64,000 nucleotides of DNA from Rhynochetos jubatus. Its lineage: Eukaryota > Chordata > Aves > Eurypygiformes > Rhynochetidae. Shown piece after piece: positions 1 to 11,383 of the stretch (within the stretch, counting starts at the first letter, position 1; every line of letters starts with the position of its first letter). The notes below the pieces were generated by a model, which saw nothing but the letters and a program-made list of their open reading frames with translations, was not told where the DNA came from and searched no databases. The stretch is from assembly GCA_027574665.1 (NCBI GenBank), contig CM050655.1, forward strand, positions 16,301,170 through 16,365,169, given 5' to 3'. A program made the translations under genes and the position numbers.

Positions 1-2090
1 CATCCGATACACCTGTGAAGAACAGCCTCCAGTTCAACTTCATTAGAAAAAAATCCAGACTCTGCAGAGCAAAATGCAGTTCAATAAACATGGAAGAGCA
101 GAAGCACAAGCACAAGTTTCAAAAGTACATGCCTTATCCAGACTAACAAGGCAGCTTCCTAAAAGTCAGTGAGACCAAATGCAATACTACTTCTCTGGAC
201 TAGACAAGATGAAGGGCCTAAAATCAAGGGTTTGGCAATAGAATCAAAGTATAAACAATGGAGTCTGTGGAGAGCCAGCAGCATAATTGTGAATGTTAAA
301 ATTATTTTCTTAAGGCTGCTTCTCCTTATTATAATCTGGTTTGACAGAATAGGCTTAGGTAATAGTGTAATACATAAAGCCATTCAAGAAATTATATGAT
401 GGTAAAACAAGACTTCATCTGGAAAAGTGCAGTACAGTTTGGAATTTAATGTTTGGTTTCCTCCGTTACAAAGACATTTAGAAATTGGTTGATTTTTGTT
501 TCTAAAAAAGGCATTTAGTCACTGATTTGTATAATCTCAATGGAACAATGAAGTTCATTAAGAAAGGATCTCTATAATGCAATAACTTGCATTAAGGTAC
601 TAACTAGTAGTTTCTTAAGCTATGCCTGATACACACTGAACCTATGACACTAATAGGAAAATCATAAGTTCTGTGAAAACCAAAATTTCTTTTTTTCTTA
701 TTTCCTTTCACTAACACTGAAAACAAAGAATTTGTGGGATTTCACTCATAAACTATTAGGAGAAAGGTTTAGACTTAATTATTAAATAAAGAGGACGGTT
801 ATCCTTTCTTATTTTGGTTAGATTACTGTATCTGGCAAATCGGTGTTCGAGTCTAAGACCATACAAACTTGTACTTACGACGGAAAACTAGAAAGCTGGG
901 CCAGCAAAGGAAACACTGCAAGATTAGTGAACAGATCATGTTCTTGAGGGCTGTCACAAGGAATTGGTAACGTGCTTATTGGAGCCCATGCAAGACCAAG
1001 ACCAAGCTGAATCCAGTAAAACATCTAGCAAAATGGCTAAGTAAGCATTTTACAGGCTCCACTCAGTGCTGATATGGCTGTAGCCTGTCACATAATATCT
1101 AAACTCTTTTCCATCTTCTATTCATTGGTGTGTCCTGAGCAGCTGGAATTTGACAGTGATGACAGTGCTTTCTCGTAGCCAACTTTTTTCAAAATCACTT
1201 CCCCCATCTTTAGGAAGAATATGGTAATTCACTCACATTTCCATGGAGGACAGGTAATATTTAAATACAAGGCAGTATAAACAAGCAAGTAAGAGAAGTG
1301 GAACAGCACTGACCGCTCAGTTCGATGCCTGCCCAAATGTGTCCTCACAATCCTCTACATTAGAACAGGCACTGAAATGATCCACAATGTGCTACCTACT
1401 ATTCTTATTAATACCAACCTTCATAAGCAGTTGGAATATCACTGTCCATACTGAATTTTTCTGACGCTTGTTTTACTTTTTTCTTTTTTTTATAATGGCC
1501 TACTTACTTTGTATCTCCTTATACTTACTAGGATAATATTCCACATTTATCCCCTGTTCTTTCACTGAGTCAACTACACAGGCAATCTGACAGCTAAATT
1601 ATGTATGGCACTGCTGTCAGTCTCAGAGATACAAATGTCTTTCTCCTACAGCCAACAACCTCAAGCCATTTAGCACTGAACTTATGCAACAATAAGCAAA
1701 AGTGGCACCATACCTCTACTTCCCAAACACCTCTACTATAACTATCTTTTTTTTTCCTTGCAAGCCTTCAGATAGACAGCACTATTTAAATTTTACTTTA
1801 AAAGAAGGGGGAAACCAGCCTAAAAATCAACACACTTGCATTCCCCATCTTGTTTTCATACTGCATTGCATAAGGCTGATGGCTTATTAAAATGAACCTG
1901 CATCTTAAGACAAAACTTTTCTTAATACAAAGCATCTCATTTTAAAAAGCTATAAATATTTCCAGGAAAGCTATATTTACACAAACACTGCCACTCTACA
2001 CAGTTTATACATTGGTGGATTAAAAAGAAAGGGCAGGGGAATGGGTCAGATGCAGAAGAAGAGCTGGTCACTTCATTTATTTACCTAATC
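1..2090. other. AT-rich non-coding stretch
   Basis: No gene is recognised. The open frames here (60-76 codons) have no recognisable motif and overlap each other on both strands. The only splice-like unit is a 37-nt - strand segment at 879-915. It is preceded by a TCTTGCAG acceptor and followed by GTAAGT, and it is open in two of three frames. The base before its donor is C, which is not consensus, so chance is the likeliest explanation. Confidence 0.7.
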
Positions 2091-2093
2091 TGC

Positions 2094-2600
2094 TTGGCTA
2101 TTGCTGGCCAAGTTTGCTCTTGGAACAATGAGAAAGGCCAATTAATTTATCAATCTGTACTCAGCTCTGCCATAACATATTTTCCCCTTGCCAACAAAAA
2201 ACGTGTCCATTATCAGCCAGGTCCCTGTCCTCCCAGGCAGCTCGTGCAGCTGTATAATTACACTTCTTCCCTTGACAACTTGCATGATTGTTTTCCTAAC
2301 AGTATATTACTTCGTTAGTACTTTCCAATATACGTTATTTTTAAACTGTCACTTTTGCCCAACTCATCCCAATTCGCACTCGTCTGTTTATCATAACAAT
2401 CATTAATAACTGTCACTCCACGCCATCAATTTAACGAACTCACTCCCTCATTAGCATGTTCTAGCATTTGTTCCGTAGAAAGGCTGATTATTTTCTACAA
2501 CAGGCCAAGCCAATTACTTTAGTGAAATGGAATCACATTAATCAAAACTTAACAAGGTGGCAAATTTAAAGATATCAGATTGCAAAAGACAGCATAACTA
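2094..2600. promoter_or_regulatory. Candidate conserved non-coding element
   Basis: The block keeps about seven CpG dinucleotides between roughly 2310 and 2480, while neighbouring AT-rich DNA has very few. It also has many ATTA/TAAT homeodomain cores. Retained CpG and clustered homeodomain cores are common in developmental enhancers, but conservation cannot be measured from one sequence. The two open frames here (74 and 72 codons) overlap in different frames of the same strand and show no protein features. This is an inference only. Confidence 0.25.
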
Positions 2601-3858
2601 ATATGTCAATGTCAGAGGTACTACGTAGGTATGCAGCAGCTGTACTAAATATATCTCTTCACGAAGGCCACATGAAATTTGACATTTCATATGATCTGAC
2701 AACCACCAAAGTGATATTAGAAGGCTGGAGGCTGGGCTGAGCTGTTCCCAATGACTTCTGTAGATTCTGGCAAGGGCAGCAAAGAAAGGCAAAGAGGGAG
2801 GAGAAAAAGGAAATGGTGACCACGTATGTCCACAGCGCCTGGTAGATGGCACTTTATCATGTCCCCTTACGCCAGGACATTTTCTTTTACACTCTAAATG
2901 ATGATGCTCATCAATTATACCCTGACAGCTGCAGCAGAACCAGCTGTAAACATGCAACATACAACAGTGTGAAAACATGCTGACACAACAAATACACATT
3001 AGTTTTTACCTTTCAGTCTACATTGCAGAGAGAATGGAACATGCTTCCCGCTGCATCTTTTTCCTTTTAAAAGAGAAAGCTCAAACTTTTATTTTTCTCT
3101 GTTAAATCTTAGGAAGCTTTTAAGTCAAGTCAAAGAACCTGCACCCCAAATCCTCACACAATCCATCAGTTCAAATATTTCTAAATATACTGGGGTTTAT
3201 GCAGCAGCAGCAGGTAAGCACTCACCATTAGTCCTTACCAGTTTGGACAGGAAATTACAGCTTTATTAAACACATCTGAATGCTCTTTGGTTTTCCATAC
3301 AGAGAGCAGCAAACGCTCATGGCTCATTTGAAAAAAAATACATTTATTTTAGAAGTGGGGCAAAATATCCCAAGGCTTACAACTTCTGTTGTATAATATT
3401 ATTAGGCTTGGTTATATCATACAGTTCAAAAACTTGCACAGTGATTCATTTTTTACAACTTAAATAGCTATTTGCTTCAGTTGCCAGGTTGAACATGATA
3501 AATGTATATGATAAAAAAGAACAAAGAGAAGGGCCAGTTCTTATAAACCTAAAACATTAGTCAATGTATTAACCCATTCCTTCCTAATTGTTGGCATTTT
3601 AGTGTTCATCATAGACAAGTTTGCTCACTTCAACAGGTATTCTATTAAACATTTGGATTTGGACAAATATATGAGTATACAAAGAATCGTTCATTTTCAT
3701 TAACCTCTAAACCGCCTGAACTTTTAAAAGGCAACGTTAAGCCATCACCACATTTATAATCAGAGGAAAGCAAGACTAAAAGGGAACCTCAAAAGATCAA
3801 AGGTCACCTCATCCATCCTATACTTATGATCAAGTTTTTGCAGTTTGCAGTCAAAATC
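2601..3858. other. Non-coding stretch with a chance open frame
   Basis: A 133-codon - strand frame (2598-2999) is the longest outside the CR1. Its translation is rich in Cys, His, Trp and Ser without recognisable spacing, and no splice sites bound it well. A + strand donor-like CAG|GTAAGC occurs at about 3211-3219 after a GCA repeat, with a weak acceptor 44 nt upstream. I treat both as chance. Confidence 0.6.
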
Positions 3859-3911
3859 TAAAAAAATTAAAAAAAAAAAAACAAAAAAAAACCAAAAAAA
3901 ACCACACACAT
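3859..3911 (+). repeat. A-rich low-complexity tract
   Basis: Runs of A of 6 to 12 bases are interrupted by TT, C and CC, and end in an ACCACACACA stretch. No SINE or processed-gene body precedes it on the + strand, so this is simple low-complexity DNA and not a retroposon tail. Confidence 0.85.
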
Positions 3912-6479
3912 TTCTGAGAACTTGCACTCATTTGCCCATCCCCATGTTTAATTTATTCAGCCTATACTCTTCCTGCTACAATGTGAGCATTGTGTCTTAC
4001 TCTTCCTTTGGTGAACCTGCAGAACCATTAGTTATGATGAAAGGGCAGTGGTCATTTTTCACACATTTGCAGGCTTATATACTTCCTCCTCCCAATACAT
4101 AAAGCTATCCAAACTTTGTTTTTCCATTTCACTTATACCATCAAAAATGCCATTTTGATTTCTAAGATAATACTGTAATGCAGATACTAAATTAGGATTT
4201 TTGCCAAAATGTTAAATTAATTCACTAACACACTTAGCCTGCTTAATAATACTTGTCCCATATGATATCAACTGGTATTTATTGGTTCATTATTTTTAAT
4301 TACATACATATGACATGAATATATATTACACCTTTATTGAGATGTGTCATAACCTAAGATTTAACTCTAGGATGACTTACCAATTGGTAAGATTAATACA
4401 AATACTTTAAAAAATATATAACAAAAAAACCCACACAGGAACAAGATTTATTACATTTGAGAGCACAAGTATGAGAGACAAAAAGTGCAGATGGCATCGA
4501 GGGTCACTTTGCTGATACAACTAAAACTCTCTGCAAGTGATAAAATGTTCTTCTCTTTTAATTGGTATTTTTATGATTATAGGGAAGTGAATAAGCTCAA
4601 TAAAAACAGAAGCTAAAACACTACCTCGTCACACACTTGAAAAGACATCAACAGATGTCATTCTGGATTTTCTTAATCCAAGACAACCTATACCTATAGC
4701 ATTATTTATCTCAAAGGACTTCAGCAAGTCCCAAATAAAATACTTCATCTACCATCAAAGTGCAACTAAGTATTGCACTTAAACTATTAGGTAGTGGTGT
4801 CTTACAGTGTTAAGAAAGGAACTGTCATAACACAGAGTTTATATCTAAACTCTAAAGAAAATTTGTATTTTATAAAATACAGTTACTCTGTCTGAAGCAC
4901 ACATGACTCCAGAACAGAACATGTTGAATAGGGGGAAGATTTTCAAAAGTCCATGTGAAAATGGTTTTTTATCAGGTTATCAATTAACAAGAACTCTAAC
5001 AGTGCTAATAATTCCCAGCCTCTGAAAAAAGTATGGTGCAGCAGTAATTGCAACATATGAAATACCAACCTGCAAGAGCACTGAACCCTCTGGGCCAGAC
5101 TTGTCAAGCATTTGGGTGTCTAATTCCCACAGACATTTCATTATGAATTAGGGCAGATAATCTGCCCCAGGTATTAAGTATTTAGGCACCAAGACTAGAA
5201 GGTTGCCCTACAGCTTTACCATGCCTAGGTAGAAGAGAAACCTGTATCACTGAAACAGTAAGTTCAAGTACCTACATTTTTGTGAAGGGATTTAATTGAA
5301 GAACTTCATTAACAAGAACTAAGCCTTTATAGCACCCAAGTAATTAACTTCTATATCAGCTGTTTCTATAAACAACCTATAGCACACAGACATTAAATGG
5401 CCATGAGGTTCACCGAACCACCCATTGCCAAATACCAGCTGAAGCAGAAGCAGGCCCCAGGCTAGGCTCAGCAAGCACTGCCCCTGCCCATCGCTGACGT
5501 TCCACTCCTCTGTGTGCCAAGGCTGTAACAGGGAGGTTTTCTATTTCCACCCCCACCCAACCACAACTCCGCTTAAAGAAATTATCCGTTTTCCTCACAG
5601 CAATAACTAGCACCATGATAATAACACAAAGTACGTTGCCCCCTTTTCTCCAGCATTCAATACAGAACTTTTTTTTAAGTATTACTTTAAGGTTTGAAAT
5701 GCATGTTAAAATGACAGTCTACATTTAAATAATGGATAAATGTCTCGTATTATTATCACTAACTACTGCCATTGAACTGTATTTTATTAATTCGGTGATT
5801 GCTTGGAGGACACCCTCCAAAGCAATACATTTGGGGTTTTTTTTCCTCTTGGCTATCTTATCCTTTCATATCAATTAATTTCCAAAGATGACAACTTGAG
5901 CTAGTCTTTGTAATGGTTCTCACTTTATATGAATAAATTATGCACAGCAGTATCGCTACCTCTGTTCACAACCATTCAAGAAAGAATATATGCCTACCTG
6001 ATGTATAATAATTTGGAATTGACCTGCTAAGTATAAAAGTAAATAACAAAGTTCTCTACCACAGATTATGCTAAAAGCTCCATTGTCATCCATTCCTGTG
6101 CATCAGTTAGTTAAAAGTGCAGCATTAACAGACACTTGTCTTTTTAAAATCTTACACTATGAACACCAGCCTCTCTGAACTGCTTCCAGGAAAGATGTGG
6201 TGTACATATTAAATGAGTATCATGAATATGAACATTACAGCAATTGAAATAAAATCAAATTTCTGGATTTTGAGTGATCCAGTTCTTTTAAGATACATGT
6301 AAAAATTTAGCTCCTGCCTTTTCACCATGTGCTGCATACTGTGTCTAAGATTAATCCCACAGGATTTTTTTTTATTTCCTATTCTGCCTATCTTTCATCT
6401 TCACCCCAGACTAAGCAGATGGATGTGAATTCAAAGTTTTCTGATCTTTAGCACAAGTTATGGAGGGTTATCTTTGGCT
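3912..6479. other. AT-rich non-coding stretch
   Basis: No gene is seen. There is a 16-nt perfect palindrome at 4376-4391, which is expected about once by chance in this much DNA. The patch at 5400-5570 is noticeably richer in G+C and carries a 68-codon - strand frame with no recognisable domain. Confidence 0.7.
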
Positions 6480-6760
6480 GTATATCTTTCTGCTGGCAGC
6501 ACTCCCTTGGTGATGAAGGATTAACCACCACAGCTGTCTCTTCCCAGAATGATGCAGTGCAGCGCTCCTCAACACGACAGCATCACTTAATCTTAATGTC
6601 CGCTCTTCCAGCGCAGCCGCGCAGGACAAAGCCAATCAACATCAGATGCCACCAAGATGGACCTACTGCTTGGCCCTGGAGTCTTTCACCCTCGCACACC
6701 TATTAATCAACATCATCCAGCCCAATCCCAGTGTTCAGTTCTTTCAAACCACAGCTAAAC
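6480..6760. promoter_or_regulatory. CpG-retaining block, candidate element
   Basis: About eight CpG dinucleotides are clustered here, including AGCGCAGCCGCGCAGG near 6610, in surroundings that are almost free of CpG. It also holds ATTAATCAACATCATCC-type homeodomain cores near 6700. No open frame of note and no repeat is recognised. It could be a conserved enhancer, a short old exon or an eroded mobile element; nothing decides between these. Confidence 0.22.
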
Positions 6761-7221
6761 TAAGCCAGGTTTTATATTAACGGACCAAGAGATATAGAAA
6801 TCTAGCCAGAGATGAAGTTTGCTTACACAGAACTATAGTGTAAATTCAAACCAAGTTTTAAACCTCCTTACAAACAAATGTGTTTATTGTGTTTTAAAGA
6901 GTAACAACCTGAATTTCTGTTTCTGACGTATTGAAACTCACTATTAAGAGAAGCTGCCTCCTATCTTTCAAGTCTCCAAAGTCTTAAGAGGGCATAACCA
7001 CATCTTGAGCTTCATAGATTTATTAGGAATTCTGCTATCCCACAATTACAGAATGCAGATGGCTAAAAGTTCCTTAGTTCCAAACACAGACTTCTGCAGA
7101 AGCATATTATCTTGCCAAGATTTATTTACTCTACCTCAGCCTATTGTATGCAGAATATTTAGTATTTTCCAATCTACTGTCCCCTGTTCCACAACAATGC
7201 TAGCATAACTGCTTCCTTTAT

Positions 7222-7240
7222 CCCACCCCACCCCACCCCC
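7222..7240 (-). repeat. C-rich tract, G-quadruplex motif on - strand
   Basis: On the + strand three to five C alternate with single A in four blocks. On the - strand this gives four runs of at least three G separated by single T, which meets the usual intramolecular G-quadruplex pattern. It is followed directly by a T run. No promoter context is evident. Confidence 0.7.
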
Positions 7241-8080
7241 TTTTTAAGGCTAGCAAGTTCTGAACAGCAAATGCAATAAAACAGTAAATTATGGCTAGAG
7301 TTTACTAAACAAATGCAACCTAGTTAAATTTAGAAAAATCTTCACTTTTGCTTACATTTGCAATTTTACTGCTGAACTACTGGTATTTCTTACTTATGCA
7401 ACATTAAAATGTATAAGAAATCCTCTTGTGTGCTATATGCAGCAACTACTCTTGATTTATAATACTCAATTTAGAAAAAAAACCCCACAACTAAACCTGA
7501 TTTAAATCACAGATTACTCTGTAAAACACAAGCAAGGAACTATTCCAAATCCTAAATGTAATTTAAACATATTTATATTTTACAGTGATATATTTTCCCC
7601 TATTCCTTGTCTTACTACTGTAAACTTTCTGTAATTATATAAGCAATTCCCCTCAGGTCACAACATTGATCACAGTTATATATTGCTCAAGTATTACAAA
7701 ACATAACCTGCAATAAAATATTGCTGGACATCACTACATAATTTCACACAAAGAACTGCAAAACTGAAGTTCAGGAGTGCTGAATTTGGCAATGGGGTGT
7801 TTTCAACAGATTATTCATTTCCTCCTTACTCCACCATTAACTGATTATTGTAGAAATATCACCAAAAACATTGTTTCCACATCAAGAAAGGTGTAAGAGA
7901 ACGGAGTAAGGGTAAGAGCATATGAAACAGTTTAAACGGGAAGCCAAAGCGTGTGATCCCTTTAGATTACTCCTTTCCTTCATTGCAGGGTTATTATATC
8001 AGTCACCCCAGAAAGTGTCACAGTGGTATAATACACTGGAAGGGCTCACAGCAGAAAAACCCCACAGGAGTGCAGCTCAA
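7241..8080. other. AT-rich non-coding stretch
   Basis: No gene, repeat or RNA is recognised. A 66-codon + strand frame starts at 7922 and runs into the following CpG-rich block; its translation shows no known motif. Confidence 0.65.
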
Positions 8081-8480
8081 TTTTTAGCGTTTCTGGTTGA
8101 GCGAGAGTTCTCGCACGCTTAATGAGAGGAGAGTTCACAGCTCTCAATGCACTATGCAAATAGATGTTATTTAGGAGCAGTTAGCGTTGGCATGTTGCAC
8201 AGCTGAGCTGACGCACCAGTCACTGAACACTAGTTAACAAATGCGAGGCTCCCCTTCGGGAAGTTGCTTATAAAAAAAGGGAAATGAAGAATTGAAGATA
8301 AGGAGGAGGATATTTTAGTTCACTGTGCAAAAGCAGTAGTAATGAAAGGCTGAAGCGCAGCCATTCAGTACCTATATTACACAAACACAGCAAACTGCAA
8401 CCGTGAGCATTTGCTTTGAAACTGATCTCAAGTAGTTGAGCAGCTTCGGTTCATTACCCATGTGGAGAGTTCTCCGCATT
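8080..8480. promoter_or_regulatory. CpG-retaining block with octamer site
   Basis: About a dozen CpG dinucleotides occur in 400 bp. The block holds a perfect POU octamer ATGCAAAT at 8154-8161 and an E-box CAGCTG at 8210-8215. The octamer is the known binding sequence of POU-domain factors and CAGCTG of bHLH factors. Chance occurrence of each is not rare, so the CpG cluster is the main support. No coding frame is convincing here. Enhancer function is inferred. Confidence 0.3.
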
Positions 8481-11352
8481 TAATCATTCAAAGAGGTTTG
8501 CAACACACACTTTCTCAAATAACTTTGCCATTTCAGAATTATAAAACGTGGTCACCTCACAGACCTGACAACAGTAACTGTCACCTTGCTGCAACCAAAG
8601 CAACATAACTTGTAGATAGATGCACAAAATTAAGGCTCGGTCTATGCAACAAGCCGCTATGGAGACTGACCAAATTTTGCAATGGGGACCACGGTTCCTG
8701 CAGGCCCTGCTAAAGCTCACTATGAGCTTTTATCACTTTCTGGAGATCACGCCATGCAACTGAAAAAAGCAACTGTTTCCCAGAGCGCTGCACTGCAATG
8801 CAGTCTTGTGCAATGCAATGTGTCTCAGTTCTGGGAAGCAAATGAATTGGCAGATTCCTGGTCCCCAAAAGGATCACAGAAAACTGTACTCAAAAAAAAC
8901 AAAAGGAACAAAGATGACAAACACACACAAGTTTCAAGCCGAGCAGCTTGAAAACTCCCTCTACTACCTAACACGAATGTGTGAATTGCAAACAATGCTG
9001 GTAGAAGAGAGCCAGATCCAGCCTTCAAACAATAAAGAAGAAATCCTCGCAAATCTCATTTCAGAAAAGTTACCTGTTCCTAAAGAACTGGAACGCTAAC
9101 ACAGTGTATTGCAGAACACAACTTGCATGTTACATGAAGATAAAAAGACTGTCTTTAAGTGAGGATGGGTTAGTGCTTCACCTCTGAGCTTCATTAGCCA
9201 GCAAGGCTCTCCATGCTTCAGAAAAGTTCACCCAGGATAAGTATCAGCTCATTATCAAGTCCTGTTGTGACTGATTTCAGCTACTCTGTTGATCTTGTCT
9301 CATACACTCTAGCACCTAAATAGGCAGCACACCATCTTTAGAATAAAACAGTAATAGTCCATTCACTGACACATCATGAACAAGCACTAAACAGAAAACA
9401 TAAATATGTATCTTCTAAGTCACAGGTGACCTTCTGCTACACAGTTTATGAAGGAAAGAGGAGAACCTGCCAGTGAAACATTGAAAATTTAATCAGCATT
9501 TGAGAAATTTCAAGTGCAACTTTCTTCCGAAGACTGTAAGGAAATAAAATCTTTTTCTCCAGACCCTTCCTGAAAGACACTGTTGACTCAACACAAAGCT
9601 GCTGCGCAAAAAACCTGACAGACCTCTCCTACAACCATGTCTTAAACCCAACAGTCCCAAACTAAGTTTTGGCAGACTTTAGTTCTAAATATACAAGTTC
9701 CAGTTTCAGAAACCCTCTAAGCTTTTCTTCCTCTCATTATAAATCACATCCCCAGTGTTTTACGTATCTATCATTGCCAGCAAAGTCGAACAGCAGCAAC
9801 AATGCAGTAGCTTTTTTTGATTGCCTCTCAACACAGAAGTGAAAACATTTTAAATACTGAATAGAAATGCCTTGCAGCCATCCAGTTTGCAGCTCCAGAT
9901 CTCTTTTTTAGGTCAAGTATATTATATTTTCAAGCAGCCAATTGTCACGAGCATTGCATAATGTTTTTCAGATACTCTTCCACCATAAATTCCATATCTT
10001 AATTTCAAGTTCTGAAGACGCATGGTTATTTACACACATACACCACACATTTAAAGAAAAAGAGGCCTTTTGAAAACTGAAACTAACTGAATAGAAAGAC
10101 AAGGACTTTAGAAAAATAGTGAACTAAAGCATCATAAAAATAATCAATAAAAACCAGATAGCAGATAAGCCAAAACAAAACAAAGGTTTGACAAAGTTTT
10201 CCAGGGGGAAAGGAACAGGGTTTTGTGGTTTTTTGGTGAAAAATCGGAAATTATTCAACTTGCATCATTTGTCTGTTAATTTTATCGACAAACACCAACT
10301 GGTGAGAAGCACACAGTTAAAGCAGGCCCTCAGCTCTTGAAGACAAGGATCTTCTGAGCATTTTTTAGGAGGCCACAGCAGAATCAAGATCACAATTTCT
10401 GTCATGGCTTTCATGCATAAGAGGTCAAAACTGCCACTTGTGAAACCTTGTGCTTCCCTGGCACAATAGTCTCTTTTACAGATGGTTGCAAGGATTCATA
10501 GTCTGAAAAGACTGAAATTCAGAGAGTATCTAGGCCAGTTTATGGATCAATTTGCTCCCATAATTTGAGGAAGAGCCCATAAAAGCTTCTGTTTCAGTAA
10601 CCACTGAATGATGACTCTACAGAATTTTCAAAAGTTACCAAGTCACTTTGAAAACAGCATTTAAAATTTTAAGACCCAGACACTCAGATATTTTATTGAC
10701 TATTTTCTTTTTAAGAAGGCTGGGTTAAAAGAAAAAGATGTTGTTACTATCCGATAGCAAACTTCCCACAATAAAATTGCAGCATCATTATGTGACAAAA
10801 GGGGTTAACTTATCAAATCCCATTAACTATAATCAAGGGTCTTTGTATTCAGCTTATGCCCTTGCTTGCATTTGTCAAGGGATGATAACAGACGGCTTAC
10901 AAACTCTCTTCTCATTACTAATTCATTTTTTCACACACCTGTTAATTATTAGCAGCACATAATTATTAACAAAAACCATGCATCAAAGAGGTTATTTGGA
11001 TATATTGTCACCTACATCTGATTAATGCCAGTGGAGAAAGCCATAAGTATATTTTAAGGTGCATATGAAACTGGGGGGGAGATGGACACAGACACAGAGG
11101 ACAACTTGGTGTGGGAGGAAGTTGGGTGGGTGAAAGTGTTTTATGCAGCTATTTTATTTTTTTTTTAAGTGCAAGTTAAAATCATTTATTATGCAAAGTA
11201 TTGTCTAGCTGTGCCTCCTCACCCAGTCTGGACCAAGACTGTGACAGAGTGGTTGTTAAAATTAAGTGGGAAAACGAAGATAAAAAAATTGTAATTCAGT
11301 AAATGAAGATTCTTAATGCTTATAGCTATAAAGTGTCTAATACCAGCACTAT
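8481..11352. other. Non-coding stretch with small open frames
   Basis: Three overlapping frames (75-97 codons) lie at 8682-9099 on both strands. The C-terminal half of the + strand 97-codon frame (8806-9099) is rich in Glu, Leu and Asn and looks vaguely helical, but I do not recognise it and see no flanking splice sites. Nothing else stands out. Confidence 0.6.
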
Positions 11353-11383
11353 TAAAGAAAAAAAAAAATAAAAAAAAAAAACC
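11353..11383 (+). repeat. A-rich low-complexity tract
   Basis: Two long A runs are separated by a single T and followed by ACCAACACAC. Its T-rich complement explains the Phe run in the overlapping - strand 69-codon frame, which is therefore not a gene. Confidence 0.85.

Noticed and set aside
879..915. 37-nt exon-like unit on the - strand
   Set aside because: GTAAGT is present, but the base before the donor is C and one frame has a stop; such pairs are expected several times by chance.
2598..2999. 133-codon - strand open frame, longest outside the CR1
   Set aside because: Composition dominated by Cys, His, Ser and Trp without known spacing, no fitting splice sites, and such a length is near the chance maximum for 64 kb in six frames.
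4376..4391. 16-nt perfect palindrome CTTACCAATTGGTAAG
   Set aside because: A palindrome of this length is expected about once by chance in 64 kb, and nothing around it suggests use.
8682..9099. Overlapping 75-97-codon frames
   Set aside because: Three frames on both strands overlap, none with a known domain, Kozak support or splice sites.
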